Assembly (NCBI GenBank): GCA_000507305.1
Contig: DF240180.1
Span: forward strand, 1 to 64,000
DNA: 64,000 bases
Direction: 5' to 3'
From: Breviolum minutum Mf 1.05b.01
Lineage: Eukaryota; Sar; Dinophyceae; Suessiales; Symbiodiniaceae
Shown: positions 23,180-34,055 of the stretch, piece by piece
Position numbering within the stretch: the stretch's first letter is position 1
Layout: the number at the start of each line of letters is the position of its first letter
The notes under the pieces: generated by a model
What the model was told of the DNA's origin: nothing
Seen by the model: the letters and a program-made list of their open reading frames with translations, nothing else
Databases searched by the model: none
Made by a program: the position numbers and the translations under genes

Positions 23180-23949
23180 GCTTGTATATAACAATTGTTT
23201 GGGGGAAACTACAAGGATTCACAGCATGAAGCTTTCGAACTGAGCTATCTGGGTTTCTTGGCTCATGTAGTGATGGAAATCGTCAAGAGTCAAGAGTTAC
23301 AATGAATTGCACCCCGAAAATTATAGATACCAAAAAAACGGTGGTTTGGAAACATGCGCCTCAAAATATGGCTATTGTATGCTTAATTTTGGATACCTAT
23401 GTGAAAAAAATTCAAGGGGGTATATGATATGCAAAATGGCAGCGCCCAGCAAGAAGGTGTTTTTTGAACCTCCTCGGGGCGACATGTTTCATTGTCATTG
23501 TTTCCTGTGGCGATACCTTTCAAATACTATTCTAGAGGCCAGCATCGTACCCAAAGGAACGCATGACTACTGCATCAGTTCTCCCGTAGTCGGCTCGCCG
23601 CCCACCGGGTAAATAAGTTGCGGTTAGCACGCGCAACAGGGGCCATGATTTCCACCAACCCCAACAATGCACGAATTACAAGGGAAATCTCTCAAAAATG
23701 ACCATACATTTGCTGCTTGTTTGATCCCTCTAAAATGGGTGGAACCCTCAATGACGACCCCACAACTTACGTGAAAATTGACACAACAAAACCCTGTGAC
23801 ACCCCGCGATACATGGCGAATGACTCGATTTATATCAGATTTGGCTAGGCCCGAAACGGGGTGAAAAATTGAGATCTCCAGGTCGTTAAATTCTGACCTG
23901 CGCAGGTGATCATTCTACCAAAAATCGGCACCTTTCAAAATTAAGCGGC
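23180..23949. other. Unique sequence
   Basis: A 101-codon plus-strand frame (23307-23612) is open but shows no motif. GAACTGAGCTATCTGGG at 23238 was examined as a tRNA arm and rejected. Confidence 0.45.
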
Positions 23950-24059
23950 ATACCCTCGGGGTCAACTAACATGGCTGGCTGGAAAATGTCCATTTTCAAT
24001 AGGGAATACATCTTCAAAAAGGCTCATTTTCCATTGCCATCTTAGTTTATCAGAGGGTA
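23950..24059 (+). mobile_element. Family F element, copy 3 (GCTGGCTGG subtype)
   Basis: ATACCCTCGGGGTCAACTAACATGGCTGGCTGG at the left; CCATTGCCATCTTAGTTTATCAGAGGGTAT at the right. The core AATAGGGAATACATCTTCAAAAAGG is shared with 24640 and 38417. Confidence 0.8.
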
Positions 24060-24406
24060 TCATCATTTCTCACGGATACTCGGATACACTACCCTTCCCC
24101 CCCCCCTTTCGTTTTGTTTTGGCTAAAACACGTCTCCAAAACCCATCGAACAGAAGCTCCCTGTGCTTTCACCGGGGCACCTCGACAATCTCTTCGGCCG
24201 TGACGCTGCAACTTCTCAATGCCGAGAAGGGCCAAATCAAATGTCCCGCTTGAACCAACCTCAGCGGTTGGTTCCCGTTGGTCAGCGGAAAAAAATCCAC
24301 TGAATCCACTCAATGTATATATATATATATAGTATAATTTACATATATTTACCTACAGTCAGTTCATGTTTCTGCTAAATTTAGGTAAATATACCATTCA
24401 AATCCT
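24060..24406. other. C-run, AT tract and short frames
   Basis: A C-run near 24096 and a TATATATAT tract near 24318 bracket a 74-codon minus-strand frame (24089-24313) that I do not recognise. Confidence 0.45.
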
Positions 24407-24515
24407 ATATGGGTGTTTCCAAAAATAGGGGTACCCCAAGATGGATGGTTTATAATGGAAAACCCTATTAAAATGGATGATTTGGGGGTACCCCTATTTT
24501 TGGAAACACCCATAT
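24407..24515 (+). mobile_element. Family G element, copy 2
   Basis: ATATGGGTGTTTCCAAAAATAGG and CTATTTTTGGAAACACCCATAT are perfect arms of over 20 bp, followed by GGTACCCC on each side. The centre GGTTTATAATGGAAAACCC matches copy 1. Confidence 0.9.
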
Positions 24516-24639
24516 GTCTTCCAACAAAATCCTTGGTCTGATGGGATTCCCATGTATATAATTGAGCGAAATAAACATGAAACGCAAAAGCAATGACATT
24601 CAACCCCCAAAACAATCGCACAAACACCGTTGAGACTGT

Positions 24640-24733
24640 CTGGCAAACATAGCTGGCTGGAATATCCCCATTTTCCAATAGGAAATACATCTTCAAAGGG
24701 TCCATTTTCCATTGCCATGTTAGTTCACGAAAG
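24640..24733 (+). mobile_element. Family F element, copy 4 (GCTGGCTGG subtype)
   Basis: AACATAGCTGGCTGGAATATCCCC, AATAGGAAATACATCTTCAAAGG and TCCATTGCCATGTTAGTT. The outermost TACCCTCC-type ends are missing on the left and altered on the right. Confidence 0.7.
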
Positions 24734-25514
24734 AGGCTAATAAAAAATGGACCCGGAAAGCAAGGACAAAAAATGTCCCGAAATTGCCGCATCTTTTTGT
24801 CCTTCAAATGCTGGCCTCAACACAACTAGTCACCAACCTTTTCCCGCAGTCACTTGATCAACAGCACCACATTGAGATGAGGGAAAATGCTATTGGGAAC
24901 CCTGTGATGGACAAACATCAAACGCACCACTTGACGTTGGTGTTCAACGCTGCATGAAACATGGGACATGCATCGAACAGATTTACCAAAATCAAAATTA
25001 GAGACCTGAGTTCATCCCCACCTAAACCCTGCATTCTTGAGGGTGATTTTGAGACTGACATACCCATTTTTGAACCTGCGTGAGACATATATGCCCCAAT
25101 TGAACTGGAAGCATCTCCCATGATATCCCTAAAATTCCAGTCAACTACTTAGACTTGAAAAGGTTGGTGCACGGACTGTTCGTTCTCCACTAATGACTTT
25201 TTTCCGGTGAGACATGGCCTTCACCGTCGTGGCCCGTTTTCGATGAATGGATTGCTGCCCGAAAATGCTCAGTTCCAAAAGACCAGAGGTTGAGTTGAGC
25301 TATTAAACCCCTTAATTGTCTACAGAACAAAAATCTGTATAAAATATATAAATATATATATATATATACATAGACAAATGCTGTATGTAAAAGTATAAAC
25401 ATGATCATTGTGTATATTTCTGGAAATTGCAAGGCGGCATCCATTTCAAGCCAACCAACTGCGACACTCTCTTTACACAACTGCCCATTGACAAAAAAAA
25501 CAAGTCAGCATCAT
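24734..25514. other. Unique sequence
   Basis: Contains an AT tract near 25345-25370 and minus-strand frames under 100 codons. Nothing recognised. Confidence 0.45.
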
Positions 25515-25615
25515 CGAGTTGGTGGTTTCAACCTATCTGAAAAATATGCTCGTCAAAATGGGAATCTTCCCCAATTTTCGGGGTGGAAATAAGAAATATT
25601 TGAAACCACCACCTT
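25515..25615 (+). mobile_element. Family A element, copy 10
   Basis: CGAGTTGGTGGTTTCAACC at the left, TTGAAACCACCACCTT at the right, core AAAATATGCTCGTCAAAATGG close to consensus. TCATC stands just outside each end and may be a target duplication. Confidence 0.8.
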
Positions 25616-26282
25616 GTCATCTTTTCTTCAACTATCAAAAGGTAGCCATGTTTTCGAAAAAAAAAAAACTCTTACTAAAAATGCTTGGGAAAAAAAGATG
25701 TTGTGTCCTTTTTTTGCTAAGAAAAGCCACCGACCATGATTTGGCAGGGTTACTTTTACAATTTTACAAGCTACTGTAAGGTGCGAAGGGACTGGGACCC
25801 CAAGAATCAGTTCAGCCAGAGTCTCTGAATGACAGACAAGCCAGAGGCCACTGGCAAAAGACGACGTGTCTTCGTGTCTCCGAAATTGATGTTTTGTATT
25901 GTTTCAATTGCACAAGATGATGAACAAATAGATATTGAAAGAAAAACTGTGGCAATCATTGCAGACACTCGTCCCAATTTCTTAGAGACATGAATCTAGG
26001 TGATATTAAACGATATTTCACCAAGCTGTTGATTATCTTAATGAACCAATAAGGTCTAGTTTTAAGTGAACAATTGTACGTAAAACGGTTCTACTTCATG
26101 AAGTTTTTTGGGAGTTTTCACTAAACGAAGAAAAAGATGACTACAACCAACCAACCTGAATTGTTGGGTGGGTCGGTGACTAGTCACTTGGATGTTTCCG
26201 TAACCCTCATATCTTGGGGCCCGTTGTCCCCCTTCCCAGTGCTGGCGGACCGTCACCACCAGAATGACGGCTTACATTTTCA
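25616..26282. other. Unique sequence
   Basis: No frames above 65 codons after 25780. I see no element and no gene. Confidence 0.45.
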
Positions 26283-26340
26283 GTAGGGATCCTTATGAAC
26301 CTTCATGTGCCATTATTACCAACGTATAACACCCTGTTTT
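26283..26340 (+). mobile_element. Family H fragment
   Basis: GTAGGGATCCTTATGAACC and ATAACACCCTG resemble the internal order of family H. Only a short remnant is present. Confidence 0.35.
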
Positions 26341-27148
26341 TTTTCAGTGAGTTCTGACCCGGGGGATCATGTCGTCACCAACAAAAAAAAACAGAAAAAT
26401 ATCCTTATGATGTGCATTGCCGGAACGTGCTTTTTGACCCCCCCAAAATATCAACGGTAATACGGTATGGGCCCCCGGGCCCCTTGTTGTGGGTGGATGC
26501 ATGCCTGGATAACTATACCCACTTACAACCAAGTAGGGTTTACTGGGGTTATATATATCTAATTCACTAGGGGGGGCCCACCTGTAGTTCACCCCTCCAA
26601 AACAATGACCCCAGACAAGTCATTTCAAAGAAGCTCTTGTAAAACTTCAACTTGACCGCACATGTGGTGTCATCAGATTTGGAACCCAAGCGGCAAGAGG
26701 GCACGGTAACTGCAATCACAGTGAAACTCCACAACGGGCCCCCAAAAAGAGTCATACATTCAAGAAGATTAAAAGCAACATTCACTGGAAATGTCGATTC
26801 CAAATGTATGATTGTGAACCATTTGGACATGCTAAAGCATTGAAAATAAATCATGTTTTTTCTCAATAACATTCTGTGGTCGACACTCAACTTAAAATAC
26901 AACAAATAGATATAGAAAAACACATATTTATTAGTTATGTACCAACAACAACCAGAAAACTGAAAAATAAACTAAGTGTTGAAAACATCTGACCGAAAAC
27001 TCTATCAGAGGCCCATTGCCAGCTATTTTACTCCAGGAGAGTCGCACTTTGAACCGGCTCCCATCGACCACAATAGCAGACCTTTAGGTCGGAAACCGCT
27101 GGGAGGTTTCATTGTTTTGTCGGTTGAAATATTCAGAAAAATATGTAT
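26341..27148. other. Unique sequence with two opposed open frames
   Basis: A 118-codon minus-strand frame (26567-26923) overlaps a 63-codon plus-strand frame (26652-26843). The plus frame has an even residue composition and a stop shortly before it, so it could be a small exon remnant, but I recognise no domain. Confidence 0.4.
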
Positions 27149-27240
27149 GTGGATGTTTCCGTTTTTGTGGTGCCCCCAAATCATCCATTTTGATAGGGTT
27201 TTCCATTATAAACCACCCCTATTTTTGGAAACACCCATAT
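27149..27240 (-). mobile_element. Family G element, copy 3
   Basis: Right arm CTATTTTTGGAAACACCCATAT is intact; the left arm is GTGGATGTTTCCGTTTTTG. The core CAAATCATCCATTTTGATAGGG is the reverse complement of copies 1 and 2. Confidence 0.8.
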
Positions 27241-28016
27241 ATTCTAAGGCTTCAAGGGTGCTAAAGGTTTTCGGAGGATGACCATTTACGGCTTGCCAAG
27301 TTCTTAGGGGGATTTGTCAAACTCATCAACTCTTTTTGACCGAGAATGTGATGCCGGATTCACGCTTGGCATGTCATGCCGTCATGCCGTCATGCCTCAC
27401 ACGTGTCATGTCCAACTGTTCAACTCATCTGACTCATCTCTCAAAACATTTCAGAAATGTACCGTATTCAACTCACTAACTCACCATTCTTTGTTCGCTT
27501 TTTGTTGTATCTTCATCAAAAAACAACACATCAATCAACCCCAACCACCCTGGCCGCCATCCCCAAGGTGAAGCTTTCGCCGAAAAAGTTCCACACACAC
27601 CTTCAAAGGTCATTCAGCTCACGTTCATCTGGAAGACGGAAGAGTTTAATGAAGCGGCTCAATGCTGGCATCACCTGGAAAAACCAGTTCCGGTTGAAGA
27701 GGTTGATCACCAAATCAAGGTTTGATTGGGTCCCCAATGTTCTTTTAAAGGGGCTCAAACGGGGGGGGGGGTGCAATAGCTAGAAACCCGAAACCCTCCA
27801 AAGGTTAGCACCTGATCAATTGAACATTGGATTTAGAATATATCAAGTGACACGTCGGACCCCCATATCCTTGGATCATGGGTGAAATATCTACAGCTAC
27901 AGAGGCTACGCTATGCTTCTATTCTTCCAAGAGTTGAAAGTTAAAAAAACATTTACTTATTGGAATTGAAACTGTCTAGTTGGTAAAAAGGGGATCTTTA
28001 TGACATAGATATACAT
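27241..28016. other. Unique sequence, basic open frame
   Basis: A 108-codon plus frame (27457-27783) encodes a Lys/Arg/Ser-rich sequence ending in a G-run. There is no known domain and it is probably chance. GTCATGCC is tandemly repeated near 27374-27395. Confidence 0.45.
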
Positions 28017-28130
28017 ACTGTTGATGGTTCAGAATTCCGGCAAACTCACCAGTTGAGGTTGGTAGTTTATCCCATTATTTACTGGGTTTTATACGTCACA
28101 GGTGGTGCAGGATCTCTTCCATCAACAATA
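28017..28130 (-). mobile_element. Family B element, copy 7
   Basis: ATACTGTTGATGGTTCAGAATTCC at the left, GCAGGATCTCTTCCATCAACAATAT at the right. The core TAGTTTATCCCATTATTTACTGG is in reverse orientation. Confidence 0.85.
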
Positions 28131-28160
28131 TAATACAGTATATATACCACTATACATGTA

Positions 28161-28190
28161 TACAGTATACTTGTATACAGTATACTTGTA
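28161..28190. repeat. Two 15-bp tandem units
   Basis: TACAGTATACTTGTA occurs twice in a row, followed by related TGCATGTATA sequence. The unit is self-complementary in part. Confidence 0.8.
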
Positions 28191-28210
28191 TGCATGTATA
28201 AATACATATG

Positions 28211-28356
28211 AGTAGTGATCAAAACCCTCCTGATATTCCATTGTACTGGTTACGTTTATCGGGATCCTTATAAACGGCGTATGAAATAATTCCCATATAT
28301 CTGGTTAGTATAATGCCTTGAACATAACCCAACCAACCAGGGTTTTGACTGCTCAC
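28211..28356 (+). mobile_element. Family H element, copy 2
   Basis: AGTAGTGATCAAAACCCTCC at the left and GGTTTTGACTGCTCA at the right. Inside are TTGTACTGGTTACGTTTATCGGGATCCTTATAA, AATAATTCCCATATATCTGG and CCAACCAACCAGGG. ACAT lies just outside each end. Confidence 0.85.
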
Positions 28357-29199
28357 ATGTATATATTCCTTGATTTTCCGTATCTATTCCTACCAAGCCC
28401 CACCAAAAAACCTGCCACCCTAACAGCAGGGCGCAAATTCGGCGAGAAAAAAATGTTGGCAGCTATCTTCTACAAATTCGTGCTTTTTGGAAGGGGAAAA
28501 ACTATCTAAGCTCTTAGATTTTTGGCCGGATAAGAGTTCAGAAATTGGAGATCCAAACACATCCCCGTTCCAATTTCCCCCCCTTGGTAGGTTGCCTGTA
28601 GACAAACTTGTTGAAAGTCCGAAATTCTATCCCCTGAAATGAAGGACAAAAACTCGGCAAACTCAGTGTAATGGGAAGAAATGTCTCTTGCGACCGGTTG
28701 AGGTTGAGGTCTGGCAGTTTCAAAGGCTTCCTAAGGGGCCCGGGGGTAACGTGGAAAAGCCTAGGGGTTTCAAACGGGAACTGTATGGAAGATTGAAGAT
28801 CCCAACCCTTGGACCCACACACACCCTTCAGAATCCCACACTTTCCCGAGGTTTTGATCGTGTTTAGATTTTCTGAAACAACGGCATCATCTCTCATTTT
28901 TGGAGGGGAAACAGGACAGATGGTTTTTTGCAAGCAATTTCTGCCAGGTGACGTTGTCCGCGACCCAAGGAGTGAGTAGAATTGCACCAATGTAAATCAA
29001 CGGTTTGAATGGGATGGACGCAGTGTAGGCTCCTCCCAACACCAAAAACATCTTCCGAATCGCAAAAAAAAATACGGCTGATTGTTTTTTTCGAGAATCC
29101 AGGTTTTTCATGCTTGTTGGAGACTGGAAACTATTTCATGTTCGCTTCATGTATCTCAGTGCAGGATGTCCATCAACAATTACCCCGTCGATCTTGCTA
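28357..29199. other. Unique sequence
   Basis: A 150-codon minus frame (28538-28990) and others are open. It is compositionally flat and no motif is recognised. Confidence 0.4.
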
Positions 29200-29288
29200 C
29201 TATTTTTGACGGAAGAAATCCTGTGTGCATCTCATTCTTGACGGGGTTCTATACATCCCAGTGGTGCGGGGTTTCTTCTATCAACAAC
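29200..29288 (-). mobile_element. Family B element, copy 8 (decayed)
   Basis: CTATTTTTGACGGAAGAAATCCTG at the left and GCGGGGTTTCTTCTATCAACA at the right, with GGTTCTATACATCCCAGTGGTG inside. Both arms carry substitutions. Confidence 0.65.
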
Positions 29289-31076
29289 ATCTCATGAAAC
29301 TTGTGTCAGGAACGAGCTGCATGTTTTTTGAGGTCAACGGTTGTTTTTTTCCAAAATATGTCCGGAGAAAATTGATCATTTTCCACTGAATGATGTGTAA
29401 ATGGTAGGGTCAAAAATGAATTCAATTGAAGCCATGTACAATTGGGCGGTTCAACCATAATTATTGAACCATAATTATTGGAAAAAAAGGTGTTTGTTTG
29501 ATGATATTTAAAACTCCCATTGTTTTCCTATGGTAGGGTTGGCCATCAACCTGATTTACAGGTGGGATGACCATCACAATATAAGGAGTTGATCGACCTA
29601 GTATAGCAGTAGAAGGTGACACTACAATTCTTTACCAACTTCATTGGTTTTCTATTGAAGAGATGCTGTTTATCCAGAATGACAATCTGCATGAGTTCCC
29701 AAAAGACTATCTAAAAAAATGCCATGTTGCTATGGTTTCAATCGGCGCATTAACGAAGAGGAAATTTCAAATTGTACCATCCAATGACTAGCAAGCGTTA
29801 TTTTGGAGCATGTTCATGATAAATCCAAATGTGTCAATTTACCATAGGCGAGGCCAAAATTCTCAACAGTCCCGACAAAAAATAAAATTTCAACAGATAA
29901 CAAAATACCATCCAATGTGAAGGATTCCCCCTTGCCCAAAATTAATCATGGAAAGTGAAGATTGAGGAAGGCATGAACACGACAATGGGACTTTTTTCAA
30001 CTGAACATCGTGGGACTGGGATACACACAAAAGGCATGTAATATGTTGTTTTAGTAGGTCACGTAGTTGTTACATGGGTCATTCAAGACCATTCGATTAG
30101 GACATTGGTTGCGGTTTCTTCAAAGTGGTCCTGATATTGAGCCAGTTCCACCATCATGCCTGGTCATTTTCTATTGATGCCATTTGGAGTAGCGACTTCC
30201 ACCCAGTATCTGCCAGACTTCCAGCGGTCCATTTAGGGATGTCACAAAAAAATGCCAAAAAATGCTGAGATTTAACCTATGCACATTTTCAGAAACCCAT
30301 GGATCCTTAGGACCAACACTTTCGTGACATGCAAAGATGGAAATAATTATATATATATATATATACCGTTTATGTATATCTCTCTCTCTCTCTCTTTTAG
30401 CTTTTGTCTTTTCCATCTAGCCAACGGCATTTTTCAAAAAGAGCCCGCCCGACTGACCGTCACTGATTCTCTCTCCTGCCATGACTAAGCTCATGGTTGC
30501 TGCGCCAGTGAGCACCGTGGTGTAATAAGCATAGCCTCAATCCCCCACCCGTTTCCACGCCCATGCAAAGCCTTGGCTTATACAAGATTACCCAATGATT
30601 TATCTAGGATGAGTCGATGATCTTAATGGATTCGAAATCAAATATATTGACATACCATATGGAAATTTGAAAATACATATGTACGGTAAGCAAAAAACAA
30701 GTAAACATACTTCATAGGCATACACAAAAAATACATGAATACGTATATGTACGTATATAAATCTTCATGAATAAACCATCCAGCAAACAACACAACACAA
30801 GATAGTAACAAAACACTCAGCAAATCTAACATAGAGGCATGACAATCAACCTGAAAAGGATACTGATACGGAAACTGCATGATGTTGGTCTTTTACGAGA
30901 AACATTTAAAAAACAACACCATTCACACATCATAGATTTGCTTCAAATGGTTAGAACAAACCTCTTCTCCAAATGTCGATGGATGGAAAAATAGATCAAT
31001 GATCATCGCTGATCATGCACCATTGATCATTGACCTTAAAATGTACCATCATCTGCTCGTCTTGCACCAAACACAG
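29289..31076. other. AT-rich stretch, nothing gene-like
   Basis: CAACCATAATTATTG is duplicated near 29453-29480 (direct repeat of ATAATTATTGAACC). A TATATA tract (30346-30364) and a TCTCTC tract (30378-30396) follow. Frames stay under 82 codons. Confidence 0.5.
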
Positions 31077-31158
31077 ACAAACAAACAAACAAACAAACAA
31101 ACAAACAAACAAACAAACAAACAAACAAACAAACAAACAAACAAACAAACAAACAAAC
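31077..31158. repeat. (ACAA)n microsatellite
   Basis: About 20 uninterrupted tetranucleotide units, the longest pure tetranucleotide run in the window. Confidence 0.95.
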
Positions 31159-31376
31159 CCTGCTAGTTGTTTCATATTGGATGTAGGGTCAAACGCCTAA
31201 AAAGGCTTCCCCTAACATAATTCACGACCCTCACATCATTTCATCTCGACCATCAGATCCACACCATCCAATGCAGTTAGAGAGGCTGATGAAGGGAATA
31301 TTGAGGGTCCAGTAGATCGTATAGGACTCGGCCGGTTGGTGGAGAAAAAAACTTTGGCGGAGAAACCAGGGACTCC

Positions 31377-31470
31377 CAATGGGACCCCTTGTGGTAAGCG
31401 GGACCCATACAAGCTTCCCATTTCAGAATCCCTAAAGGTATGGGTCCTACTTACCAGGTCCGGGGGTCCC
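31377..31470. repeat. Inverted repeat around GGGACCCATAC
   Basis: GGTAAGCGGGACCCATAC (31393-31410) pairs with GTATGGGTCCTACTTACC (31438-31455) with two mismatches. Outer GGGACCCC/GGGGGTCCC continue the stem. A related GTGGGACCCATACAA stretch lies at 59320-59335. Confidence 0.7.
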
Positions 31471-31747
31471 ATGTCCTTGGGGAATCCCTGAAAAAAGTCC
31501 TAGCTGTTGACTGTCCTCTGACCTGGATTTCCGTCAAAAAATTTCGGAATTCCCTGACTACACGGAAATCCACCACAAAAAAACAACACCTTTCGTTGTT
31601 TAAAACATCGGTCTGCTTAAAAATGACGTTTTACATGATGATTCTTGCAAATTGATAAGGGTGAGATGGATTGTTGATCTACACGAAGCGGTTTTAGTGG
31701 TATTTTACACCCTCCAAAATCGTTCCCCGGTTTTTCGACCAGGCAGC

Positions 31748-31858
31748 TACTGTTGATGGAAGAAAGCCCAAACAACCACCTGGGATGTATACAACCTTTG
31801 TAAATAATGCGGTAAAACTACCTATCAAATGGTGCAGAATTGCTTCCATGAACAGTAT
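31748..31858 (+). mobile_element. Family B element, copy 9
   Basis: TACTGTTGATGGAAGAAAGCCC at the left, AATTGCTTCCATGAACAGTAT at the right, core CCACCTGGGATGTATACAACC and TTTGTAAATAATGCGG. Confidence 0.85.
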
Positions 31859-32309
31859 GAGCCACAATACTTCTCCAACCTCCAAATGTTTCTGAAACAA
31901 GATGAAATAAGATCATTTTGGAAGGAGTAACCCCCATCTCAACTCACATCCTTCCAGTTTCACCGGTCTGTTTTGTCACCTCCTTTCAATCTTTAACTTA
32001 CTTTTAATGAAACAAATCAACGTTCTATCAACGAATGTCACAGGTGCATCTGGGGGAAGCACCCCAAGTATATCCACTATGTACTAAAGTGAGCCACTTA
32101 AGACTCCAAGCTGAGCTCACCCCATTTGCCAACCACCTCAAAAGCCCTAATCCTCAGTGGTTGCCTGGAAGCGCAAAAATATGCCAACAATATCCAACAT
32201 CAACATCCAACGAACCAACGAACGAACAACCAAGAACGACAAGGAACAACCAACAACAAACAACGATGTTGATTGGTGGCAACAACATTAACCACGACCA
32301 AAAAAAAAA
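31859..32309. other. Unique sequence grading into CAAC-rich DNA
   Basis: The open frame 32035-32409 is driven by CAA/CCAAA sequence, not by a recognisable protein. Confidence 0.5.
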
Positions 32310-32390
32310 ACCAAAGAAAGCAACCAAACCAAACCAAACCATCCAACCAAACCAAACCAAACCAACCAAACCAAACCATCCACAAATTTT
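32310..32390. repeat. (CCAAA)n-rich repeat
   Basis: Repeated CCAAA/CCAAAC units with two CATCC interruptions. Frames through it give Thr/Pro/Asn/Lys-rich or Trp/Gly/Phe-rich artefacts. Confidence 0.9.
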
Positions 32391-32559
32391 CTCCAACCTT
32401 CCCACCTGACCTTCCCCCCCTTCCACCATTCACCACGAGCCACCAGAATCAAGGAGATGGGAAAAGCAGGACCGAGGCCTTGCGCCAACAGCCATCCTCA
32501 GGGAAGCGGCAAAGCGTCGGAAGCATCAAAATCTGGTTTTTGCCAAAGTCATTGGGTCG

Positions 32560-32605
32560 GTGGACCCTTGCAGGTGCGAACTGTTAGTTTTAGGGAGTTG
32601 CCAGA
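32560..32605. mobile_element. Solitary family F right end
   Basis: TGCAGGTGCGAACTGTTAGTTTTAGGGAG matches the right end of the GCGAACTGTTAGTTT subtype (compare 10021 and 38590). No left end found. Confidence 0.5.
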
Positions 32606-33073
32606 CACTCAATGTGGATGGAATATTTACCTACATTTACTCCCTAAACTACCCAAATGAGTGTTCGGGATTGTATATCTCCATACCATGTTGTATTACC
32701 TCCATACCATTGTTTTCTTTTTGCGTTGTCAATCATTATCACATATCTATATATATATACAGTTGCTATGGAGGTGTGTTAAGTAAAACCAAAGATTACA
32801 TATGATAATACAAAGTAATACAGGTGAAATTGTAGCGTTCTTTATGTTTGGATGTAATGATGTACTTGCACGATATTGTATGTATGCATGTACTTATACG
32901 TACATGTAAGTAAACATATCTAAAAATATGACAATCATTCTAAAAGATCAGTAGCAAATTTGTATCTTAAACAGTGCCTTTTTATATAGTATATCATATG
33001 TATATAAACGTCGGACGTGCTGCAAAGTGTAAAGGATACATACCCAGCTAGTCCAGAGAGTGCTGCTTGCACT
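32606..33073. other. AT-rich sequence
   Basis: ATATATA near 32750 and alternating GTATGTATGCATGTACTTATACGTACATG near 32880-32905. No gene. Confidence 0.5.
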
Positions 33074-33123
33074 GTGACACCTATGATCTATTGAGCACGT
33101 GACACCTATGATCTATTGAGCAC
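33074..33123. repeat. Perfect 25-bp tandem duplication
   Basis: The 25-bp unit beginning GTGACACCTATGATC and ending TTGAGCAC occurs twice with no mismatch, so the duplication is recent or recently homogenised. Confidence 0.95.
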
Positions 33124-33180
33124 CCTTTGGAGAGATTGGTTATGAAGTCGTAGTCGTAGAATAAGTCACATCACCAAATC

Positions 33181-33300
33181 TCCATCAAAAATTGAGTAAG
33201 ACCTTACCAACCGACCCCTAAGTAAGGTGCGATCGAGCTATTAGATACTCAGGTTTTTTCGGGGTCCGTTCAGTGGATCGTGTTGGAGATTTCTTGGAAA
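33181..33300 (+). mobile_element. Family J element, copy 1
   Basis: CCATCAAAAATTGAGTAAGACC, TTACCAACCGACCCCTAAGTAAG, TAGATACTCAGG, GGGGTCCGTTCAGTGG. CGACCCCTAA and the later GGGGTCCG form an inner inverted pair. A diverged copy is at 41171 and an inverted one at 50288. Confidence 0.7.
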
Positions 33301-33763
33301 ATCATATTCTCTGTACATTTTACTCATAAACATATCAAAAAACCTTTGACAGTTTCGCATCTCGTTCTACTGCCTGGAAACAGGGTTGCTAAAAAAACAT
33401 ATGTAGTCCCTGGTATGAATAGAAAACATACTTCTTGAAAATCCAATCAACCAATCAGGATTTACAACCCCGAAAACCAAGGGCGGGAACCTGAAAATAC
33501 CCCGACTTGGAAAAGGAGAAACATAGACCCAAACCACGCATCTTGTGCGTTCCAGCCGTTTGTTTTCGGGGATCGTTTCCTGGTCGCAGATTTTACAGAA
33601 AATACCCTGGCGGCGTTTTTTTGCCAAATGCCGAGGGACGCTCCTCGTTGCTCATACTCATGAGTTTTCCAAAGTCCAAATCCTGACCATTTCGAAAAAA
33701 AAGCACGTCAGAGACGGACAGACAGTGGAGAAAAAAAAGAAATGATACCAAACTCCGAAACTA
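33301..33763. other. Unique sequence
   Basis: Short frames on both strands, none recognised; no element ends. Confidence 0.4.
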
Positions 33764-33856
33764 TAGTTGGTGGTTGAACCAGCCCATTTGAAAAATGTCA
33801 GATCATTTCCCCAATTTTAGGGGTGTGAATTAAAAACATTTGAAACCACCACCTAG
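33764..33856 (+). mobile_element. Family A element, copy 11
   Basis: TATAGTTGGTGGTTGAACCAGCC at the left, TTTGAAACCACCACCTAG at the right. The GCTCGTC segment is deleted. GAAAC stands near both outer ends. Confidence 0.85.
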
Positions 33857-33996
33857 AGAAACGCTGGGCCAAAAGTTCCAAAATCAGAGAAGAAATCGCC
33901 CACTGAATCGCTTTGGCCAGCGGGTTTAACATGCTCCGAATGGGGCTGGAATATCTGCCTACATGCGTGGAGATTTTTTTGGGGGAAATGTACTTC

Positions 33997-34055
33997 TTCA
34001 TCATCATCTTCATCATCATCATCATCATCATCATCGTCATCATCGTCCTCATCGT
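33997..34055. repeat. (ATC)n/(TCA)n trinucleotide repeat
   Basis: About 18 imperfect units with CTTC, GTC and CTC interruptions. The minus strand reads poly-Met-like because of ATG phasing; it is not a gene. Confidence 0.9.

Noticed and set aside
23225-23265. Antisense tRNA D-arm-like GAACTGAGCTATCTGGG
   Set aside because: No TΨC-arm complement at the needed spacing.
32154-32488. Trp/Gly/Phe-rich minus frames
   Set aside because: They are translations of the CCAAA repeat.
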